DNA of 64,000 nucleotides, from assembly GCA_009712635.1 (NCBI GenBank), contig WASS01000020.1, positions 186,001-250,000 of the forward strand, written 5' to 3'. This document shows positions 52,928 through 62,769 of the stretch, piece after piece. The notes under the pieces are model-generated. The model made no database searches. It saw only the letters and a list, made by a program, of their open reading frames with translations, and was not told where the DNA came from. Numbering within the stretch: position 1 is the first letter of the stretch; each line of letters starts with the position of its first letter. This stretch comes from Hungatella sp. (GTDB lineage Bacteria; Bacillota; Clostridia; Lachnospirales; Lachnospiraceae). The translations under genes were made by a program, and so were the position numbers.

Positions 52928-52962
52928 GGCAGGGAATCTGATTATTCAGGTCCTTGTCTTTT
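52928..52962 (+). terminator. Terminator after rpmF
   Basis: GGCAGGGA pairs with TCCTTGTC (two wobbles), with an inner CTGA/TCAG stem, followed by TTTTCTT. Confidence 0.75.
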
Positions 52963-53048
52963 CTTGTTGTGGGAAAAAGGATGAGCCTTACAGCTAATAT
53001 TGATAATAAGGACGCAAGTATTTTGTTTTTAATCATTGGGTTCTATGC

Positions 53049-53054
53049 TATACT
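53049..53054 (+). promoter_or_regulatory. Probable extended -10 of the esterase/GH43 operon
   Basis: TATACT preceded by TGC; the -35 (TTTTTA, 17 bases upstream) is weak. It is 33 bases before the ATG at 53088. A weak -35 fits activation by a regulator, perhaps the nearby AraC protein. Confidence 0.45.
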
Positions 53055-53087
53055 GAAAGAAAAATAACCAGCTTATGGGGGTATTAT

Positions 53088-54599
53088 ATGGCACAGATAA
53101 AATTACCGGAAATCTTTCAGAATGGAATGATCATTCAGCGGAATAAGACGATTAAAGTATGGGGAGAAGCTGAGGGGACGGACAAGCTGAGAATCACCTT
53201 TTGTGGTGACAGCATTTTTGCAGATATAAAAGAAGGGAAGTTTTATTGCGAATTAGGGGCAAAGGAAGCAGCATATGGGCAAAAATTAGAGATTTTTGCT
53301 GACGAAAGGAAGGAACCGGCTGTCGTTTTGGATGACATTTGTATTGGTGACATTTACATAGCAGCCGGTCAGTCAAACATGGAATATTATCTGAGATACG
53401 ATGCCCATTGGAATGAGATAAAGCAGTGGGAGCGAAACGATATGATCCGCATGTTTAACTGCAAAAGGATTGCTTATCCCGGTCAAAACAGGGATCTTCC
53501 AGAATGTGGAAGCTGGTTTAAAGAACAGGATTATCAGTGGGAGAGCTTTTCTGCTCCAGGCTATTCCTTTGCCAGATCCATTCAGCCGGTGATTGGTGTT
53601 CCGGTAGGGATTATAGGCTGTAACTGGGGCGGAACTCCTGCCTGTGCATGGATGGAAGCATCGTATTTAAATGAGGAACCTTTGTCTGTATTTAAAAAAG
53701 AATATGAAGAGGCTTTGTGGGCTTTTGATGAGGAAGAAATGAGACGGCTCAGCCTTGAGGCATGGGAGTATGAGGATTCCTACCTTCATCAGATTGCCTG
53801 GAGAGCAATGATGTATGGTATGAACCAGCAGGATCAGGAGCGATGGATGCTTGAAACCGCGGGTGCACCGGTTCTGCCTATGGGGCCTTATCATCACTAC
53901 CGGCCTTCCGGATTGTATGAAATGATGCTGAAAGAAATTGCACCTTTTTCTGTGAAGGGAGTTTTATGGTACCAGGGGGAATCAGATGCAGGACATGGTG
54001 AGATATATGATAAAACCTTTGCTTCTCTAATCCGCTGCTGGAGAGACTTGTGGCAGGATGAACTGCCGTTTCTCTATGTTCAGCTGGCGCCCTTTGGTAA
54101 ATGGCTTGGAATCGGAGGAGAGGATTATCCGGTGGTAAGGGAGAGTCAGGATCGGGTATTAAAAAACGTACCCGGTACAGGTATGATCTCTATTATGGAT
54201 CTGGGAATGTATGAGGATATCCATCCGAAAAGAAAGAAGGAAGTAGGGGAACGGCTGGCACTTCTGGCAAGAGGATTGATCTACGGAGAAGACATCTTAT
54301 GTGAATCTCCGGAATTTACAGGGGGCGAACGGGATGGAAACCAGATCCGTCTCCATTTTTCCCATACTGGATCAGAATTACACGTAAACGGGAACGTTAT
54401 TAATAGTCTGTATGCAGAACAGGGGGGTATTTTAATTAAAGTAAAGGATTTTAATTTGGATCAGGATCTGTTGCTGGTTTTTGAAACGCTGACAGAAGAA
54501 CCGGTTAAAATCAGGTTTGCAAAAGAGGGGTACTGTGAAGTTAATCTGTTTAACGAGGCGGATCTTCCTGTAAAACCATTTGCTGCTGTGGTTATTTAG
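53088..54599 (+). CDS. SASA/sialate O-acetylesterase-family carbohydrate esterase
   Basis: A 503-residue protein without signal peptide. The SGNH block I is IYIAAGQSNMEYYL with nucleophile Ser96; VLWYQGESDAGHGE is block III, and the Asp/His pair probably lies near DIHPKRKKEVGER. N- and C-terminal beta-rich parts flank the hydrolase. Although the family is named after sialate esterases, members next to xylan enzymes remove acetyl groups from xylan. GH43 follows after nine bases, supporting an acetyl-xylo-oligosaccharide substrate in the cytosol. Confidence 0.87.
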   Translation: MAQIKLPEIFQNGMIIQRNKTIKVWGEAEGTDKLRITFCGDSIFADIKEGKFYCELGAKEAAYGQKLEIFADERKEPAVVLDDICIGDIYIAAGQSNMEYYLRYDAHWNEIKQWERNDMIRMFNCKRIAYPGQNRDLPECGSWFKEQDYQWESFSAPGYSFARSIQPVIGVPVGIIGCNWGGTPACAWMEASYLNEEPLSVFKKEYEEALWAFDEEEMRRLSLEAWEYEDSYLHQIAWRAMMYGMNQQDQERWMLETAGAPVLPMGPYHHYRPSGLYEMMLKEIAPFSVKGVLWYQGESDAGHGEIYDKTFASLIRCWRDLWQDELPFLYVQLAPFGKWLGIGGEDYPVVRESQDRVLKNVPGTGMISIMDLGMYEDIHPKRKKEVGERLALLARGLIYGEDILCESPEFTGGERDGNQIRLHFSHTGSELHVNGNVINSLYAEQGGILIKVKDFNLDQDLLLVFETLTEEPVKIRFAKEGYCEVNLFNEADLPVKPFAAVVI

Positions 54600-54608
54600 G
54601 AGGCTGCC

Positions 54609-56135
54609 ATGGTAAAAATAAATAATCCAATACAAAAAGGATTTTATCCTGATCCATCCATATGCAGAGTTGCTGATGATTACTACATGGTTCATTCTAC
54701 CTTTGCATATGCACCTGGTATCCCTGTATTCAAAAGCCGTGATTTAAAGAACTGGGCTTTAATCGGACACGTTCTGGAACGGAAGGAGCAGCTTCGGCTT
54801 TCGGGAGCCAGAGTTTCCCAAGGCATTTATGCGCCCACAATCAGGTACCATAAAGGATTGTTTTATGTGATTGTCACCAATGTATCCGCAGGCGGAAATT
54901 TCTATGTTACTGCCACTGATCCAAAAGGTCCATGGTCAGACCCGGTTTTTCTGGAGAATGCGCCAGGAATTGATCCCAGTCTGTATTTCGAAGAAGATAC
55001 CTGCTATTACATCGGACAGCGTACAAAGGAACAGCCGGCTTATTACGGTGATTGTGAGATATGGATTCAGGAGCTTGACTTAGAGGAGAAAAAGCTGGTG
55101 AAACAACCAGTTGTATTGTTTGATGGAAGCATGAAACGTACGATATGGGCGGAAGGACCTCATCTGTACAAAATTGGCGGCATGTATTATCTTCTTCTTG
55201 CAGAGGGAGGGACGGAGTTTAATCACAGTGTAACGGTGGCACGAAGCCAAAGTATTTATGGTCCCTATGAGGCGTGCCCCAATAATCCAATTTTGACCCA
55301 CCGTCACCTGGGACATAATTATCCGGTGCAGTGTATCGGTCATGGAGATCTGATTGAGACTCCGGATAAAGAATGGTTTATAGTGATGCTTGGTACAAGA
55401 CCTTTAAATGGCTGTGCTGAATTAGGCAGAGAGACATTTCTCGCAGAGGTAATATGGGAAGATGGCTGGCCGGTGGTGAGTCCCGGTTTGGGAAAGGTTC
55501 CTGAGTGCCTGGAAGTTTCCGCTTTGGATAAAGAACTGGAGGTTTTACCGTCTGAGCACGATATTGAGTGGACAGATCCCCTTGACATGCGCCTTATTGG
55601 TTTAAGAGATCACCCATCCCGGCTGCCTTTAAAAATCACCGGGGCTGGCAGCCTGCAACTTCCTTACCTTCCTGAAACCATAGAAGATTTGTCCGTTCCC
55701 GCCTATGTAGGGATCCGGCTTTTATCCAGAAGTTTTGATATCCGGGTAACTATTGAGTCTGAGCCGAAAGGGGCGGAGGAAGCGGGACTTGTCTATTTTT
55801 ATAATGAGACCCATTATGTAAAAGTTGTCATTTGTGAAAGAGAAGGACAGCTGGAAGCAGTAACGATCATTCGAAAAGGGGATGACTGGGAAGAGAAAAG
55901 CAGAACAGAAGTCAACGGCAGAATTCATGAAATTAAGCTGTTGGGGCATGACCAGGTACTGTCTGTTGAGATTGATAATCAGGCCACAGGGCAGCCCTTC
56001 CATATAGGGGATCTCTGCTCACAAAAAGCCGGTGGATTCACCGGCTGTACTGTAGGGGTTTATGCATCTTCCATACATGAGGCTTCTGACCGTTTCGCAG
56101 TCTTTGGACCGCTTCATGTCCACTTTTTTGATTAA
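54609..56135 (+). CDS. GH43 beta-xylosidase/arabinofuranosidase
   Basis: A 508-residue glycoside hydrolase. The five-blade propeller begins NPIQKGFYPDPSICRVADDYY, with the general base Asp in YPDPS, pKa-tuning Asp in APGIDPS, and general acid Glu in IWAEGPHLYKI. From about residue 330 a beta-sandwich C-terminal domain of GH43 type follows. No signal peptide, so it works on imported oligosaccharides. It is in one operon with the esterase (GGAGG before the ATG). Its exact specificity among xylose and arabinose linkages cannot be read. Confidence 0.9.
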   Translation: MVKINNPIQKGFYPDPSICRVADDYYMVHSTFAYAPGIPVFKSRDLKNWALIGHVLERKEQLRLSGARVSQGIYAPTIRYHKGLFYVIVTNVSAGGNFYVTATDPKGPWSDPVFLENAPGIDPSLYFEEDTCYYIGQRTKEQPAYYGDCEIWIQELDLEEKKLVKQPVVLFDGSMKRTIWAEGPHLYKIGGMYYLLLAEGGTEFNHSVTVARSQSIYGPYEACPNNPILTHRHLGHNYPVQCIGHGDLIETPDKEWFIVMLGTRPLNGCAELGRETFLAEVIWEDGWPVVSPGLGKVPECLEVSALDKELEVLPSEHDIEWTDPLDMRLIGLRDHPSRLPLKITGAGSLQLPYLPETIEDLSVPAYVGIRLLSRSFDIRVTIESEPKGAEEAGLVYFYNETHYVKVVICEREGQLEAVTIIRKGDDWEEKSRTEVNGRIHEIKLLGHDQVLSVEIDNQATGQPFHIGDLCSQKAGGFTGCTVGVYASSIHEASDRFAVFGPLHVHFFD

Positions 56136-56992
56136 TCCTGTATATACATCTGGCGAAATTCTGTAGGTGTACAGGATTTAATAATTTTAAACATACGTAT
56201 AAAGGCGGAGGGGCTGGAAAAGCCGGAGCGCAGCGCTACTTCAGTGACAGAAAGCTGAGGGTTAATCAGCAGCGTTTCGGCAACAGCTATCCGCTTTTTA
56301 TTGACATATTTATAAAATGAAATATTAGCAAATTGTTTAAACAGCCTGGAAAAATGATATTTGCTGAATCCAAGGAGAGATGCAACTTCCTCTAAGGTCA
56401 ATTCCTCTGTACAATGGCTGCTGATATAATTGCAGATGTAAATGAATTTCTCTGCATATTTTTTTTGCTGAATGTTGCCTATATCCAGAGAACTGACCTG
56501 CTGAGTATGGTTGCGCCCAATCAGAGCAAACATTTCCAGAAGCCTTGAGTAGATCTTTGTTTCTGTGAGAGGCATGTCTTTCCTGTATTCTTCTAAAATT
56601 TCCAGCATGTACTGATGGAGCTGGTCATGTATAGAGGGATAAAGTTCCGGCGTAACAAGGAACGTAGGATTTAAAAGCGTAAGTATGGATTCCAGCTCTT
56701 TGATTTCGTGAAACATGGGAAGTTCAGCCTGAAATATAATCCGCCGTCCTGATTTCGGTGCTTTTAAGGCGTGAATGACTCCTGGACAGATCAATATAAT
56801 ATCGCCCGGTTTTAATTCAATAGTGTGGGTACTTAAAATGATGGTGTATTTGCCGGTAAGAGGCATAATGATTTCAAGGGGAGTATGCCAGTGAGATGGA
56901 TAGTCTTCCGCCTGGGTGTTGTCATATAGGCGGATATTGGTATATTCTTTATAATTTACAGTCTCATGAGTACCTTTCAGATTTTCTATCAA
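56132..56992 (-). CDS. AraC-family regulator with cupin sensor
   Basis: I place the start at TTG 56992, seven bases after GGGGAGG (57000-57006). A longer frame from ATG 57082 is impossible because the promoter lies inside it. The 286-residue protein has an N-terminal cupin (HWHTPLEIIMPLTGKYTI, LKPGDIILICPGVIHAL) for sugar sensing and two HTH motifs at the end (LEEVASLLGFSKYHFSRLFKQ; VTEVALRSGFSSPSAFIRMFK). It is divergent from the ABC operon and convergent with the GH43 gene (stops overlap by four bases), so it probably controls the xylo-oligosaccharide genes. Confidence 0.88.
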   Translation of the reverse strand: MIENLKGTHETVNYKEYTNIRLYDNTQAEDYPSHWHTPLEIIMPLTGKYTIILSTHTIELKPGDIILICPGVIHALKAPKSGRRIIFQAELPMFHEIKELESILTLLNPTFLVTPELYPSIHDQLHQYMLEILEEYRKDMPLTETKIYSRLLEMFALIGRNHTQQVSSLDIGNIQQKKYAEKFIYICNYISSHCTEELTLEEVASLLGFSKYHFSRLFKQFANISFYKYVNKKRIAVAETLLINPQLSVTEVALRSGFSSPSAFIRMFKIIKSCTPTEFRQMYIQD

Positions 56993-57050
56993 AGTAAAAC
57001 CTCCCCATAATATTAATGATAATGAATAATTGCTTTTGCTGTTTGTAAAA

Positions 57051-57079
57051 ATTATAAAATATACTCCAATAAATATCAA
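57051..57079 (-). promoter_or_regulatory. Promoter of the AraC gene
   Basis: - strand: TTGATA (57074-57079), 17 bases, TATAAT (57051-57056). The start would be near 57044, 50 bases before the TTG codon. Confidence 0.8.
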
Positions 57080-57210
57080 CATAAAATAGTAAAAAAGGCA
57101 TATTTTAATTTTATGGTAGTTAAATAATACAAAAATACCTGGTTTACAAAGTGTATTATGTATATTACGTTTAAAATCAAAGTATGTGTAAATTTTATAA
57201 ATAGCAATAT

Positions 57211-57238
57211 TTGATAATAGACAGGCAATAATTATAAA
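57211..57238 (+). promoter_or_regulatory. Probable promoter of the second sugar-ABC operon
   Basis: TTGATA (57211-57216), 16 bases, TATAAA (57233-57238). The 327 bases between the divergent genes (56993-57319) are very AT-rich; apart from the two promoters I see no gene or clear operator in them. Confidence 0.55.
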
Positions 57239-57319
57239 GAAAAACGAACAAAATTCTGTTAGAGTTAATACATATCATAATTGCTTCAAATAATGTGAAG
57301 ATTGTTAAGGAGGAAAGGT

Positions 57320-58681
57320 ATGGTAAAGAGATTTGTTTCGGGTTTTTTGGCAGCTGCACTTGTATTGGGGTCACTTTCTGGATGTTCAGTATCTACAGAT
57401 ACTGGCGGAGGTGCAGGATCATCAGGCGCCACCACAGAGACTACTTCCGGATCCGTTACTGCAACGGGTAAAGAAGAGCAGATTACATGGATGTTCTGGG
57501 ATGATTTAAATGCGACAGAAGATTTGATCAGTAAGGGGTACAAGCAGGTTATAGACCGGTTTAATGAACAGTATAAGGGGAAATACTACTGTAATGTTGT
57601 AACTACCAATCTGGAGGAATACCCGACAAAATTGAATGCGCTGGTTACTTCAGGCAATACACCTGATGTATTTATCTGCAATCCAGGGCCTAATTTAACT
57701 CAGTATGTGGAATCTGGTGCAGCAGCAGATTTGACCGATATTTTGAAAAACCAGGAATCACAGTGGTATGGTACTTTTACAGATGGTATCTTTGAGCGTA
57801 TTACATATGACGGAAAGATAATGGCAGTTCCTACGAACTTTGCAGCTGCATGCGTATTCTATAATACAGACATCTTTAAAAAGGCAGGAGTTGAGGTTCC
57901 AAAGACCTATGACGAACTGCTTGCAGCATGTAAAAAAATTAAAGAAGCTGGTTATACACCAATTTCCTGTTCTGCAGGTACTGCATGGTGTCTTTCCATG
58001 ATAGCCGGTTATCTCTGTGACCGTGAAGGCGGACCGGATAATCTGGTTGATGTAAATGCAGGTAAGATTGAATGGACCAGTAAAACATTTGTTGATGCAG
58101 CAACGAAATTAAAAGAACTTTCCCAGTATTTCCAGGACACTGCAGCTGGAGATTCCAATGATCAGGCAACTGCAAACTTCTACAATGGAGACGCAGCCAT
58201 GCTGGTACAGGGATCATGGGCAATTGCTCAGATCAACGGAAACAATCCGGAATTTGAAGATAAATGCGGCGTATTCCAGTTCCCTGCTATTGAGGGTGGT
58301 TCAGATCCAAACCGTATGATCGTAAAAACAGATAATCTTGTTATGAGTTCAACCACAAAGCATAAAGAAGCAGCCCTTGCACTTATGAAGATGTTTACCG
58401 ATGACACTGCTCAGAAATATACAGCTGAAGTAGCTGGCAAGATCCCGGTTACCAAAGTGTCAATCGATTATGACAAAGCTCCAAAGCAGTTTGCTTATAT
58501 CAACGATATCTTAAAGAACGTAACTGGTACATTAGGATTTTATAATGAATCACTGGCAAGCGTAGAAGCAGGAGATACCTTTGATGCAGCCATGGTAGAT
58601 GTATTCCTTGGTAATGCAGAACCACAGCAGGCACTTCAGAAAGTACAGGATTTCTATAATAAAAACGTCTGGAAAAAATAA
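57320..58681 (+). CDS. ABC sugar-binding lipoprotein
   Basis: ATG 57320 (MVKRFVSGFL) follows AAGGAGG; an in-frame TTG 18 bases upstream lies before it. The 453-residue protein has a lipoprotein signal peptide with lipobox LSGC (Cys22), a Gly/Ser/Thr linker to about residue 55, and the solute-binding pattern ITWMFWDDLNATEDL, SGNTPDVFICNPG, VFYNTDIFKKAGVEVPKTYDELLAACKKIKEAG, GDAAMLVQGSWAIAQI (each part separated). It binds an oligosaccharide, probably xylan-derived given GH3, GH43 and the esterase nearby. Confidence 0.92.
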   Translation: MVKRFVSGFLAAALVLGSLSGCSVSTDTGGGAGSSGATTETTSGSVTATGKEEQITWMFWDDLNATEDLISKGYKQVIDRFNEQYKGKYYCNVVTTNLEEYPTKLNALVTSGNTPDVFICNPGPNLTQYVESGAAADLTDILKNQESQWYGTFTDGIFERITYDGKIMAVPTNFAAACVFYNTDIFKKAGVEVPKTYDELLAACKKIKEAGYTPISCSAGTAWCLSMIAGYLCDREGGPDNLVDVNAGKIEWTSKTFVDAATKLKELSQYFQDTAAGDSNDQATANFYNGDAAMLVQGSWAIAQINGNNPEFEDKCGVFQFPAIEGGSDPNRMIVKTDNLVMSSTTKHKEAALALMKMFTDDTAQKYTAEVAGKIPVTKVSIDYDKAPKQFAYINDILKNVTGTLGFYNESLASVEAGDTFDAAMVDVFLGNAEPQQALQKVQDFYNKNVWKK

Positions 58682-58692
58682 TTGACAGAATG

Positions 58693-58733
58693 ATGAGGGT
58701 ATGCGAAGCATAAACGCCTTTGCATACCCTCAT
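58693..58733 (+). terminator. Intercistronic hairpin after the binding protein
   Basis: ATGAGGGTATGC pairs perfectly with GCATACCCTCAT; no T-run. It is in the same place as the hairpin of the first ABC locus, between binding protein and permease. Confidence 0.65.
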
Positions 58734-58754
58734 TATAGAAAGAGAGGCAGCCAT

Positions 58755-59642
58755 ATGAACAGGCTATTGGAGGATAGAAAAGCGGCTTTTATTTTTATTG
58801 CGCCGGCATTCCTTTTATTTACTCTGATTTTATTTGTTCCGATTATCCAGGTTATCTACTATTCCCTGTGTAATTATACGGGACTGACGAAACCGGATTT
58901 TGTCGGATTGAAAAATTATATCGATTTATTCACCAGTGATGAGACCATGAAAATCGCTTTGAAAAACTCCATATTTTTTATGCTTTTCTCTGGTGTCACC
59001 CAGCAGATCGTTGGTTTATTTCTGGCGGTTCTACTGACAAATATTAAGGCAGGCAGGAACTTATTTAAAAATATTTACTACCTTCCCTGTGTACTTTCAT
59101 CAGCTGCGCTTGGACTTTTATGGGCGTTTCTTTTTAATCCTAAAATAGGTATTAATAATCTTTTAAGCACATTTGGTATCCAGGGGCCCAACTGGCTTTT
59201 TGACACCAAAGGATTCATCCCTCTTCCCATGTGGGTCATCGGTTGTGTTGCTTTGTGGCAGTATGTGGGCCAGAATATGATGCTTTATATGGCTCAGATC
59301 AGTGGGATATCCAGAGATATCTATGAAGCTTCCTACATTGACGGAGCTTCCAGAGGACAGTCATTCCGTTTTATAACCTTGCCGCTAATCAAGCCTATGC
59401 TGATTACAACTCTTTCTTTGAACTGCATTGGTTCTCTTAAATTTTTTGACCTGATTTATAATATGACTCAGGGAGGACCAAACCATCGTACGGATGTGCT
59501 GGCAACCCATTTATATACACAGGGATTCAAATATTATAAATACGGTTATGCCAGTGCGATTTCCATGATTCTGCTCATTTTATGCCTTTTTACCACATTC
59601 CTCATCAGTAAATGCATAAAAGTTGAAACGTACGAGTCTTAG
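58755..59642 (+). CDS. ABC sugar permease (UgpA/MalF type)
   Basis: The start is ATG 58755 (MNRLLEDRKAAF) behind GAGAGG; an ATG at 58701 is inside the hairpin. The 295-residue protein has six membrane segments and the EAA loop EASYIDGASRGQSFRFITLPL (about residues 190-210). It forms the channel with the next gene. As in the first locus, there is no ATPase gene. Confidence 0.93.
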   Translation: MNRLLEDRKAAFIFIAPAFLLFTLILFVPIIQVIYYSLCNYTGLTKPDFVGLKNYIDLFTSDETMKIALKNSIFFMLFSGVTQQIVGLFLAVLLTNIKAGRNLFKNIYYLPCVLSSAALGLLWAFLFNPKIGINNLLSTFGIQGPNWLFDTKGFIPLPMWVIGCVALWQYVGQNMMLYMAQISGISRDIYEASYIDGASRGQSFRFITLPLIKPMLITTLSLNCIGSLKFFDLIYNMTQGGPNHRTDVLATHLYTQGFKYYKYGYASAISMILLILCLFTTFLISKCIKVETYES

Positions 59643-59655
59643 AGGGAGGAAAATA

Positions 59656-60510
59656 ATGAAAATAGAAGATAAACAGAAAAAAAAGAAAAAGATCACTGTA
59701 ACCGGTGTGCTTTTATATGCATTCCTGATTGTCCTTGCTCTTGTTTATTTACTTCCGCTGGTCTGGATGCTGAGCGTTTCTTTAAAATCCAACAGGGAAG
59801 TACTGAGTTCACCATTTTCACCTCCCAGTGTTCTGCAGCTGGGCAACTACATATTTGCATGGGTCAACGGGCAGTTAGGAGTGGCAACTTTAAACTCTGT
59901 AATTGTGTGTACTTCCGCATTGATAATCAGCTTACTGATCGGAGCTATGGCGGCATTTGCCATCGCCAGAATGAGACTGGGCTTTCTTAAGTATATGATG
60001 CAGTATTTTCTGATTGGAATGATGATACCGGTACATTGTGTTCTCATACCGCTATTCGTCCGCTTTTCCAACTGGCATCTGACCAATCAGCTCATTGGAC
60101 TGATTATTCCATATATTACGTTTTCACTTCCAATGACTATATTTTTGATGACAGGATTCTTTAAAAGTATGCCGGGTGAGATTTTTGAAGCAGCGTGTAT
60201 TGACGGCTGTTCCATCTATGGCTGCTTTATCAGAATCGCATTACCTCTCTCCAGAGTGGGGATGTTCGTGGCAGGTATTATGACGTTTGTCGGTAACTGG
60301 AATGAGCTGCTGCTGGCAATGGTATTTATATCTGACGTAGCTAAAAAAACACTTCCCGTTACTCTGACTTATTTCGTAGGTCCCTATGCTACAAACTATG
60401 TACAGATGTTTGCGGCAATCATTATAGCAATTGCACCAACAATTATCGTTTACAGCATCTTCAGCAATCAGATTGTAGACGGACTTACCACAGGAGCAGT
60501 AAAGGGATAA
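59656..60510 (+). CDS. ABC sugar permease (UgpE/MalG type)
   Basis: ATG 59656 (MKIEDKQKKKKK) follows GGAGG, 13 bases after the previous stop; the frame upstream overlaps that gene. The 284-residue protein has a Lys-rich cytoplasmic start, six membrane segments, and the EAA loop EAACIDGCSIYGCFIRIALPL (about 180-200). It ends QIVDGLTTGAVKG as expected. Confidence 0.93.
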   Translation: MKIEDKQKKKKKITVTGVLLYAFLIVLALVYLLPLVWMLSVSLKSNREVLSSPFSPPSVLQLGNYIFAWVNGQLGVATLNSVIVCTSALIISLLIGAMAAFAIARMRLGFLKYMMQYFLIGMMIPVHCVLIPLFVRFSNWHLTNQLIGLIIPYITFSLPMTIFLMTGFFKSMPGEIFEAACIDGCSIYGCFIRIALPLSRVGMFVAGIMTFVGNWNELLLAMVFISDVAKKTLPVTLTYFVGPYATNYVQMFAAIIIAIAPTIIVYSIFSNQIVDGLTTGAVKG

Positions 60511-60537
60511 GACATCATTTTTCAGGAGGAAAGACAA

Positions 60538-62628
60538 GTGAATCGGAAAGAAGCGCGAAAAAGAGCGGAACAGTTAGTAGCAAACATGACATTAGAAGAG
60601 AAGGCAAGCCAGTTGCGATATGATGCGCCGCCTATACGCAGACTTAATATACCAGCTTATAACTGGTGGAATGAAGCGCTTCATGGTGTGGCAAGAGCCG
60701 GGACAGCAACCAGCTTTCCTCAGGCCATTGGTTTAGCTGCTGCTTTTGATGAAGAACTGGTGCATGAAATTGCAGAGGTCATAGCAGAAGAAGGAAGAGC
60801 CAAATACAATGCATTTACAAAACAGGATGACAGGGATATCTATAAAGGACTGACATTCTGGTCCCCAAACGTAAATATATTCCGTGACCCCAGATGGGGC
60901 AGAGGACAGGAAACCTACGGGGAAGACCCTTATTTAAGCAGCAGGTTGGGAGTATCCTATATAAAAGGACTTCAGGGCGAAAAAGAGACCATGAAGGCAG
61001 CTGCCTGCGTGAAACATTTTGCCGTTCATTCTGGTCCGGAAGCTTTGCGTCATGAATTTAATGCAGAAGTTTCCCAGAAGGATTTAAGAGAGACCTATTT
61101 ACCTGCATTTGAAGCTGCAGTAAAAGAAGGAAAATCAGAAGCGGTTATGGGAGCTTATAACCGGACCAATGGAGAACCCTGTTGTGCCAGCAAAACTCTG
61201 ATGCAGGATATTTTAAGAGGGGAATGGGGATTTGAGGGACATTATGTTTCTGACTGCTGGGCAATCCGTGATTTTCATGAACGTCATTTAATTAGTCCTG
61301 ATGCAAAAACATCTGCAGCAATGGCATTAAATGCAGGCTGTGATTTAAACTGCGGCAATACCTACCTTCATATATTAAACGCCTACCAACATGGTCTGGT
61401 AACTGAGGAAGCGATTACAGAATCCTGTACAAGACTGTTCACAACCAGATATTTGCTGGGATTGTTTGATGACAATGAATTTGATTCCATTCCTTATGAG
61501 AAAGTGGAATGTAAGAAGCATCTGGAACTTTCAGAACGGGCTGCCAGAGAAAGTATGGTTCTGTTAAAGAATAACGGCATACTTCCTCTGGATAAAGAAG
61601 CGGTTAAAACAATCGGAGTGATTGGACCTAACGCAAACAGCAGGGCTTCTCTTATTGGCAATTATCATGGTACTTCCTCAGAATACATTACAATTCTGGA
61701 AGGGATAAAAGCGTTTGCAAAAGATGAGATCAGGGTTCTCTATTCAGATGGCTGCAATATCAGCAGTCCTAAGACGGAAGCTCTGGCATTTGACCATGAC
61801 CGTATCTCAGAGGCTGTGATTGTAGCCGAGCATAGCGATGTGGTTGTTCTCTGTCTGGGACTTAATGAACTCCTGGAAGGAGAAGAAGGCGATCAGGGCA
61901 ATCAGTATGCTTCTGGAGATAAGGAGTCATTGCTGCTTCCTGAGTCTCAGAGAAAATTAATGGAGGCATTATCTAATACCGGTACTCCGGTTGTGCTGTG
62001 TATGATGGCAGGCAGTGATATTGATTTAAGCATTGCAAAAGAGAATTATGACGCTATTATACAGGCATGGTATCCGGGAGCAAGAGGAGGAAAGGCGTTT
62101 GCAGAGCTATTATTCGGCCTTTATTCTCCGTCGGGGAAATTATGCGTGACGTTCTATGATCCGGAATGTGATCTGCCTGAATTCACGGATTATTCCATGA
62201 AGAACAGAACCTACCGTTATTTGGAAAGTAAGCCACAGTATCCTTTTGGTTTTGGTTTGACTTATGGCCAGGCTAAAATGTGTGATGCTTATTTAGCCAT
62301 GGAAGAAATGGAGATTGAGGCTGTCGTTGAGAACATCGGAGACAGAGCGGTTGAAGAGGTTATTCAGGTTTATGTAAAAGTTATGGATTCAGAATATGCA
62401 CCCCTGCATCCAAGACTTTGCGGATTTAAAAGGGTGGCACTGAATTGTGGGGAGAAAAAGAGTGTAAAAATAAAGTTGGATCAGCGGGCTTTTATGGTTG
62501 TAAATGAAAATGGGGAGTATATCAAAGACGGAAATCACGTCGAATTATATGCAGGCTTTAGCCAACCAGATGAAACGAGCATACAGCTTATGGGATGTAA
62601 GCCAGTGAAGTTGACGGCAGAGATCTAG
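60538..62628 (+). CDS. GH3 beta-xylosidase/beta-glucosidase
   Basis: A 696-residue enzyme starting at GTG 60538, behind GGAGG. GH3 N-terminal barrel: YNWWNEALHGVARAG, FWSPNVNIFRDPRWGRGQE, and the nucleophile Asp239 in GHYVSDCWAIRDF. The GH3 C-terminal domain (PNANSRASLIGNYHG, GARGGKAFAELLFG) and a fibronectin-III-like end (from about residue 590) follow. WWNEALHG is typical of the xylosidase branch. No signal peptide, so it acts on imported oligosaccharides and is the last gene of the ABC operon. Confidence 0.9.
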   Translation: MNRKEARKRAEQLVANMTLEEKASQLRYDAPPIRRLNIPAYNWWNEALHGVARAGTATSFPQAIGLAAAFDEELVHEIAEVIAEEGRAKYNAFTKQDDRDIYKGLTFWSPNVNIFRDPRWGRGQETYGEDPYLSSRLGVSYIKGLQGEKETMKAAACVKHFAVHSGPEALRHEFNAEVSQKDLRETYLPAFEAAVKEGKSEAVMGAYNRTNGEPCCASKTLMQDILRGEWGFEGHYVSDCWAIRDFHERHLISPDAKTSAAMALNAGCDLNCGNTYLHILNAYQHGLVTEEAITESCTRLFTTRYLLGLFDDNEFDSIPYEKVECKKHLELSERAARESMVLLKNNGILPLDKEAVKTIGVIGPNANSRASLIGNYHGTSSEYITILEGIKAFAKDEIRVLYSDGCNISSPKTEALAFDHDRISEAVIVAEHSDVVVLCLGLNELLEGEEGDQGNQYASGDKESLLLPESQRKLMEALSNTGTPVVLCMMAGSDIDLSIAKENYDAIIQAWYPGARGGKAFAELLFGLYSPSGKLCVTFYDPECDLPEFTDYSMKNRTYRYLESKPQYPFGFGLTYGQAKMCDAYLAMEEMEIEAVVENIGDRAVEEVIQVYVKVMDSEYAPLHPRLCGFKRVALNCGEKKSVKIKLDQRAFMVVNENGEYIKDGNHVELYAGFSQPDETSIQLMGCKPVKLTAEI

Positions 62629-62638
62629 ATTCCACGGT

Positions 62639-62685
62639 CAAATACGGACTATCAAACAAGCTGATAGTCCGTATTTGTGTTTTTG
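62639..62685 (+). terminator. Terminator after the GH3 gene
   Basis: CAAATACGGACTATCA pairs perfectly with TGATAGTCCGTATTTG (16 bp), loop seven bases, followed by TGTTTTTG. Confidence 0.9.
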
Positions 62686-62705
62686 TTTAAAATTTATAGA
62701 AAGTC

Positions 62706-62755
62706 TTTACTTTATATGTTTTTTATGTTAATATCATACATGTAACCGGTTACAT
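62706..62755 (+). promoter_or_regulatory. Promoter and operator of the LacI-type gene
   Basis: TTTACT (62706-62711), 17 bases, TAATAT (62729-62734). The 16-base palindrome ATGTAACCGGTTACAT (62740-62755) covers the transcription start. It contains the CG-centred core expected for LacI-family sites, so autorepression is likely. Confidence 0.8.
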
Positions 62756-62769
62756 AAGGAGAGCTTGAA

